NCBI GenBank assembly: GCA_040766105.1
Contig: JAXGRD010000002.1
Location: forward strand, 1-64,000
Source of the DNA: JAXGRD01 sp040766105
GTDB taxonomy: Bacteria > Bacillota > Clostridia > Peptostreptococcales > Anaerovoracaceae
DNA length: 64,000 nt
Direction of reading: 5' to 3'
Positions 60,025-64,000 of this stretch are shown piece after piece. How positions within the stretch are numbered: the first letter of the stretch is position 1; the number at the start of each line of letters is the position of its first letter. The notes beneath the pieces were generated by a model. The model did no database searches. It worked only from the letters and a program-made list of their open reading frames with translations, and was not told the origin of the DNA. The position numbers and the translations under genes are program-made.

Positions 60025-61434
60025 ATGAGTAATAAGAAACAGTTGCTAGACTGGATCGAAAAAAACAAAGATTCTTTTTTTGAAGTTTCGGATTTTCTGT
60101 GGGATAATCCTGAGTTGAGCCTGCAGGAATATGAAGCTTTTGAAAAAGTGTCCTTGCTATTAGAAGATAATGGTTTCACTGTAGAAAAAGGAGTTTCCGG
60201 GATGCCAACTGCATTTATTGCCAGTTGGGGTGAGGGTGCACCGGTATTTGGATTCAGTTCGGAATACGATGCTCTTCCCGGATTGTCACAAAAAAAAGAG
60301 TCCTGTACAAATGACCCAATTGAGGAATTGGCACCCGGCCATGGGTGTGGACACAATCTAATGGCAATCGGAGGCGTTCTTGCGGCTTGTGCTTTAAAGA
60401 GTTACATGGAAGAGAATAAAATTAAAGGAACCCTAAAGGTTTTCGGTACACCTGCAGAAGAACTTTGCATAGGCAAACCCTTCATGGCAAAAGATGGACA
60501 CTTTAAAGATGTAGATATGTTTTTTGATTGGCACCCTAATCATCTAAACAGAGGTACTGCCTGTGATACAAATGCATATTTCAATGTAAAATACCACTTT
60601 AGAGGAAGAACAGCCCATGGAAACGCCCCTTGGGAGGGAAGAAGTGCCATGGATGGTGCTCTTCTTGCAGGACATGCAATTGAAATTCTCCGGGAACATA
60701 TAAGACCCGGGAGTGAAGACGCTGCAAGTACGATCAACTATGCCTTTCCCGATGTAGGCACCAGTTTTCCCAACGTGGTTCCTGCATATGCGGTACTATG
60801 GTGTGTAGGGAGAATGAAAAATGCAGAGATGGCAGCTGATGTTCTTCCCAGACTTCATAAGTGTGCAACAGGGGCAGCTGAAGCAACTGAGACAGCGGTT
60901 GATGTAGAAGTTATCACCGCGACTCACGAAATGTTGCCAAATCTCAGAATGGCGAAGGTTATTGATCATAATCTTCGGGAAATCGGTGTTCCTGAGTATT
61001 CAGAAGTGGATCAAAAGGATGCTAAGGCTGTACAAAAAGCGATGGGCGTCCCGGAAACAGGATTTTCCGGAAATATTGAAGATGTGGCATATGGTAGCCA
61101 ACCTGTTACAGATGCTTCCGAATACAGTTGGCACGCACCTTTAGCTTTTCTAAACTTATCCCTTACTCCTTCCGCAAATGTAGGGTGGCATAACTGGGTA
61201 GTCACCAAGTTTTCCGGTGGAGAGTTGGGAAAGAAGATTGGAGAATTGGCGGCAAAAGTGTTGGCGTCTAGTGCCCTTGACGTTCTGTCAGATGATAGCA
61301 TTCTACAGGAGGCTAATGAGGAATTGAAAGGTTTCTTGGCAGGCAGATCTTATGAGACCTTACTACCCCGGGATGCGGAACCGGACTTGTCAACTAATAA
61401 AGCCATCATGGAACGCTACAGAATAAAAAAATAA
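60025..61434 (+). CDS. M20 family amidohydrolase (AbgB-like)
   Basis: A 469-residue zinc amidohydrolase of the p-aminobenzoyl-glutamate hydrolase subunit B type. Metal and catalytic motifs: SSEYDALPG, PGHGCGHNLMAIGG near residue 110, GTPAEE near 150, and FDWHPNH; the lid domain has TAHGNAPWEGRSAMDGA. The ATG at 60025 is chosen because GAGGAAAG precedes it and the promoter lies at 59924; an upstream frame from 59890 would start before the transcript. It probably cleaves an N-acyl amino acid or small amide imported by neighbouring transporters. Confidence 0.88.
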   Translation: MSNKKQLLDWIEKNKDSFFEVSDFLWDNPELSLQEYEAFEKVSLLLEDNGFTVEKGVSGMPTAFIASWGEGAPVFGFSSEYDALPGLSQKKESCTNDPIEELAPGHGCGHNLMAIGGVLAACALKSYMEENKIKGTLKVFGTPAEELCIGKPFMAKDGHFKDVDMFFDWHPNHLNRGTACDTNAYFNVKYHFRGRTAHGNAPWEGRSAMDGALLAGHAIEILREHIRPGSEDAASTINYAFPDVGTSFPNVVPAYAVLWCVGRMKNAEMAADVLPRLHKCATGAAEATETAVDVEVITATHEMLPNLRMAKVIDHNLREIGVPEYSEVDQKDAKAVQKAMGVPETGFSGNIEDVAYGSQPVTDASEYSWHAPLAFLNLSLTPSANVGWHNWVVTKFSGGELGKKIGELAAKVLASSALDVLSDDSILQEANEELKGFLAGRSYETLLPRDAEPDLSTNKAIMERYRIKK

Positions 61435-61439
61435 TGAAT

Positions 61440-61477
61440 AGGTCTTGTCGGTAATTCTTGTGCCGCCGAGACCTTTT
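61440..61477 (+). terminator. terminator after the M20 gene
   Basis: AGGTCT and CGG pair with CCG and AGACCT around an A/T/G loop, followed by TTTT. Confidence 0.7.
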
Positions 61478-61525
61478 CAATTGAGGCACGCGGTGGTATA
61501 TTAGAATCAAAAGGGGGTGTGTATC

Positions 61526-62284
61526 GTGCATAAGCATGAAATCGTGGTTTTCAACGAAATCATAGAAAAAATCTATATGGAAGAAGACTACTCAGTAATG
61601 CGGATGAGCTTCCTAAAATTATTAAATTCTCTCGTTCCCTATGATAAATCTACTTTCTATTTGGCTTCTCTTCAACAAGATAAACTATTGACCGATCCTG
61701 TCGGAATAGGCATACCGCAATCAGAGTTAGAGAGATACATTGATGAATATGAAGATAAGGATTATACAAGATGGATATTTATGTCCGGAAAGTCTATGAT
61801 TTATCGTGAGACAGACCTCTTTCCGGAAGGAAGCAGGGAAGGAGAGCCATACTATAGAGAGATATATATTCCGGGAAAAATCTTCTATTCAGCTCAGATG
61901 AGCATCGCAATGAACAATGAGTTTATTGCTGTAATTTCCTTGTATAGGGATAAGGATAGTGGGGATTTTTCCAATGATGATCTCTTTATTTTAGAACAGC
62001 TACAGAGTCATTTGGAACACAGATGCTATAAAGAATGGAAGAATCAGAAGGGTGGGGACATGAAAATAAGGAATAAAACCCACTTTGATACATCCTTTTT
62101 TATAGAGAAATACTGCCTGACCAATCGTGAGGTAGAAGTACTGGGGTTGTTGTTTGGAGGCGTATCCAGCGATAAAATTTGTGATGTTTTATCCATCAGT
62201 CCACATACATACAAGAAGCACTGCATCAACATATATAAAAAGCTGGGAATCAATAATCGGTGGGAATTGATTAACTTCATCTAA
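61526..62284 (+). CDS. LuxR-type helix-turn-helix transcriptional regulator
   Basis: A 252-residue regulator. The N-terminal ~165 residues look like a GAF-type sensor (YDKSTFYLASLQQDKLL ... FSNDDLFILEQLQSHL). The C-terminal LuxR HTH is at ~190-250: CLTNREVEVLGLLFGGVSSDKICDVL, then ISPHTYKKHCINIYKKLGI. The GTG at 61526 is preferred, eight bases after AGGGGG; a GTG at 61517 lies within that site. A perfect dyad right after the stop suggests it acts on the NhaC-amidohydrolase genes that follow. Confidence 0.85.
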   Translation: MHKHEIVVFNEIIEKIYMEEDYSVMRMSFLKLLNSLVPYDKSTFYLASLQQDKLLTDPVGIGIPQSELERYIDEYEDKDYTRWIFMSGKSMIYRETDLFPEGSREGEPYYREIYIPGKIFYSAQMSIAMNNEFIAVISLYRDKDSGDFSNDDLFILEQLQSHLEHRCYKEWKNQKGGDMKIRNKTHFDTSFFIEKYCLTNREVEVLGLLFGGVSSDKICDVLSISPHTYKKHCINIYKKLGINNRWELINFI

Positions 62285-62316
62285 TCCCTGTGGACCACAA
62301 TGGTCCATATGGATTA
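62282..62316. promoter_or_regulatory. perfect dyad between the LuxR-type gene and nhaC
   Basis: TGGACCACAATGGTCCA (62291-62307) is a 17-base perfect dyad, and TAATCC/GGATTA extend it on both sides over the stop codon. There is no T run, so it is more likely a regulator binding site than a terminator. Confidence 0.6.
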
Positions 62317-62409
62317 GAAAGAGTGGGGTTGGGACCCATAGATGAATATTGAATTTTCAGATATCATTACCGTATTAATTATTGTAATGCCTTGACAAGG
62401 AGGTAAAAC

Positions 62410-63759
62410 ATGGAATACGGTATTATTTCTTGCATACCTATCACCGTACTTATAGTAGGTGTGCTCATTACAAAGCGCATGCCGGAGATGATTTTTGCAT
62501 CGTCTTTGATTGGTGCTATTTTAGTTCACAAATCGGATTTCTTTACCGGTTACATTGGAATGCTGTATGGTGCTATTTCCAATCCCTCATATCAATTCTT
62601 ATTGATTCTTCTGCTAGGGTTTGGTGGCATGATTAAATTGTTCGAAACCTCCGGTGCGTTGATGGGTTTCGGAAACGTTCTATCGAAGTATGCTACCGGT
62701 CCTAAGAAATCCATGTTGCTAACTTGGATTATGGGAATCATCATGTTTGTTGACGACTACCTTAACGTTTTAGCCGTTTCGTTTTCTATGCGTAGTATCA
62801 CAGATAAAAACGGTGTACCTAGGGAGCATCTCGCCTATGGCGTAAACTCCATTGGAGCATGTATTTGCGTTTTGGTACCTTTTACAAGCTGGGCTGCTTT
62901 TGCTATTGGTAGCATGTCCGAACAGGGATTAGGCTTCTCGGATTATGTAAGAGCGATTCCATATATGTTCTTTCCTATGATCTCCATAGCAGTTTGTTTA
63001 TTGGTAGCTTTGGGAGTTATCCCTAAAGTAGGGTTAATAAAGAAAGCGTATCAAAGAGTCGAAAGTGGTGGACCCACACTGGTCAAGGAAGAGACCGGAA
63101 AGTCCATCGTACAAATGGAGATTTCCCAGGATGTTAAGCCTTCTACGCCTCTTAACTTCTTCATCCCAATTATTGTTTTAATCGTTGTAATGATGATATT
63201 TGATAATGACGTTATTCATGGTCTTGTAGCAACAATTATTGTACAAGCTATTCTTTATATCGCACAGAGAATCATGTCCCTTGCAGACTTTGTAGAAAAT
63301 CTCTTCTCAGGAATTGCGTCCATGGCTCCTTTGGCTGTAGTAATCTGTTTTGCTTATATTTTAGGTGCAGGAAATGACGCAATGGGATTTTCCACTTATC
63401 TCATTGGTGGAATGACAAAGACTATTCCACCTACACTGCTACCGGCTTTGGCATTCTTGATTGTAGCTGCGGTATCTTTTGCAGCGGCAAGTTTTTGGGT
63501 ACTGATATTGATAACAATGCCAATATTCGTGCCTCTTGCAACTACTATGGGAATTGATCCTGCAATCATAGTCGCTGCCATCATGTCCGGTGTTGCCTTC
63601 GGAAGTAAGTTCTGTTTCTACTCCGATGCGGTATTTATGACTTCCGCCGGCACCGAGGTATCCAATATGACACAGATAAAAGCAGTCGCACCTTATGTCT
63701 TGGGATCGGCAATTCTTGCTGCCATTGCATTTTTGGTCGTCGGGGTCGTATTTGTGTAA
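62410..63759 (+). CDS. nhaC: NhaC family Na+/H+ antiporter or related transporter
   Basis: A 449-residue membrane protein with about 12 helices. GIIMFVDDYLNVLAVSFSMR is the conserved Asp-rich helix of the family, with VLVPFTSWAAFAIG in the first half and GVAFGSKFCFYSDAVFMTSAGTEVSNMTQ in the second. Members exchange Na+ for H+ or carry small organic substrates. RBS AAGGAGGTAAAAC. Only 12 bases separate it from the amidohydrolase, so they form an operon; import of the amidohydrolase substrate is plausible. Confidence 0.85.
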   Translation: MEYGIISCIPITVLIVGVLITKRMPEMIFASSLIGAILVHKSDFFTGYIGMLYGAISNPSYQFLLILLLGFGGMIKLFETSGALMGFGNVLSKYATGPKKSMLLTWIMGIIMFVDDYLNVLAVSFSMRSITDKNGVPREHLAYGVNSIGACICVLVPFTSWAAFAIGSMSEQGLGFSDYVRAIPYMFFPMISIAVCLLVALGVIPKVGLIKKAYQRVESGGPTLVKEETGKSIVQMEISQDVKPSTPLNFFIPIIVLIVVMMIFDNDVIHGLVATIIVQAILYIAQRIMSLADFVENLFSGIASMAPLAVVICFAYILGAGNDAMGFSTYLIGGMTKTIPPTLLPALAFLIVAAVSFAAASFWVLILITMPIFVPLATTMGIDPAIIVAAIMSGVAFGSKFCFYSDAVFMTSAGTEVSNMTQIKAVAPYVLGSAILAAIAFLVVGVVFV

Positions 63760-63771
63760 TGGAGTGAGAAG

Positions 63772-64000
63772 ATGAACAAAGCAGATTTTATACTAAAAAG
63801 TAAGTCCATATTTTGCTCTACCGGGGAAGATCCCTTCTCCGGTAGTGTAGTGGTATCCGGAAATCGAATTGTAGATGTAGTAAAAGAGGAAGAAAGCATA
63901 GATTTAGAGAAGTACATTGGGGAACACACGGAAGTCTATGACTTTGATGATAAAACGATATTGCCCGGTTTTATCGATGCCCATGATCACTACTTTGTAG
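63772..64000 (+). CDS. amidohydrolase family protein, N-terminal part
   Basis: The gene runs off the window. The visible 76 residues start MNKADFILKSKSIFCSTGED, with the beta-sandwich SVVVSGNRIVDVV and the first metal motif ILPGFIDAHDHYF (HxH as HDH). That is the amidohydrolase pattern of the YtcJ/N-acyl-amino-acid deacylase type. RBS GGAGTGAGAA. It follows nhaC closely. Confidence 0.8.
   Translation, partial: MNKADFILKSKSIFCSTGEDPFSGSVVVSGNRIVDVVKEEESIDLEKYIGEHTEVYDFDDKTILPGFIDAHDHYFV

Overview
The window reads as chromosomal DNA of a low-to-medium GC Gram-positive anaerobe (Bacillota, Clostridia). The signs are strong AGGAGG ribosome binding sites, frequent TTG and GTG starts, and the gene set: L28, Asp23/Gls24, RecG, RsmD, CoaD, TmcAL, AckA, L32, SpoIIIE/FtsK, RimO, PgsA, CinA, an M29 aminopeptidase, a TudS-like protein, NhaC, and sigma-54 enhancer-binding regulators with PAS domains. 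I cannot name a genus from the sequence alone.

Layout. 0-3.1 kb is a worn region: the 3' end of a CadD-like gene, a RocR-type sigma-54 activator broken by an internal deletion, a VOC protein, a GNAT acetyltransferase and the last third of a chloramphenicol acetyltransferase. 3.1-8.0 kb holds a GT4 glycosyltransferase, a DUF1538 membrane protein overlapping a tandem P-II-like protein, and a lipoprotein that looks like a catalytically dead PepD. 8.1-9.6 kb is an IS1202-like (ISNCY) element with a 17-18 bp target duplication, ending next to the promoter of the polysaccharide operon. 9.7-25.6 kb is a Wzx/Wzy-type surface polysaccharide operon. It has a GT2 enzyme, flippase, phosphoglycosyl transferase, two GT4 enzymes, polymerase and Wzz/BY-kinase-like protein, plus two nucleotide-sugar routes: WbpA/B/E/D for a diacetamido-uronic acid, and PglF/E/C-like for an amino-deoxy sugar that probably starts the chain. 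25.6-52.8 kb is mostly housekeeping: nucleoside phosphorylase, an SH3b-repeat glucosaminidase, a cohesin-like protein, ribosomal proteins, DNA repair, CoA and pantothenate genes, acetate kinase, aspartate-semialdehyde dehydrogenase, an MBOAT/AlgJ-like O-acetylation pair, UppP, FtsK, RimO, PgsA, CinA, M29 peptidase, lipid kinase and a DapF-like racemase.

53.2-56.8 kb is an accessory segment beside a tRNA-Ser(CGA) gene. It contains a lone, AT-rich reverse transcriptase of the UG/DRT antiphage type. The RT is preceded by about 310 nt of non-coding DNA with its own extended -10 promoter and several strong predicted RNA hairpins, and is followed by an IS256-family element with a 9 bp target duplication. 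This RT plus structured leader is the best candidate for an undescribed system in the window.

56.8-64 kb is a sigma-54 controlled catabolic module: an MFS transporter and an M20 amidohydrolase each behind a clear -24/-12 promoter, the PAS-AAA-Fis activator between them, three copies of an ACCCAAAATTGGGT-like dyad upstream of the M20 promoter, then a LuxR-type regulator, a 17 bp perfect dyad, an NhaC antiporter and an amidohydrolase that runs off the window.
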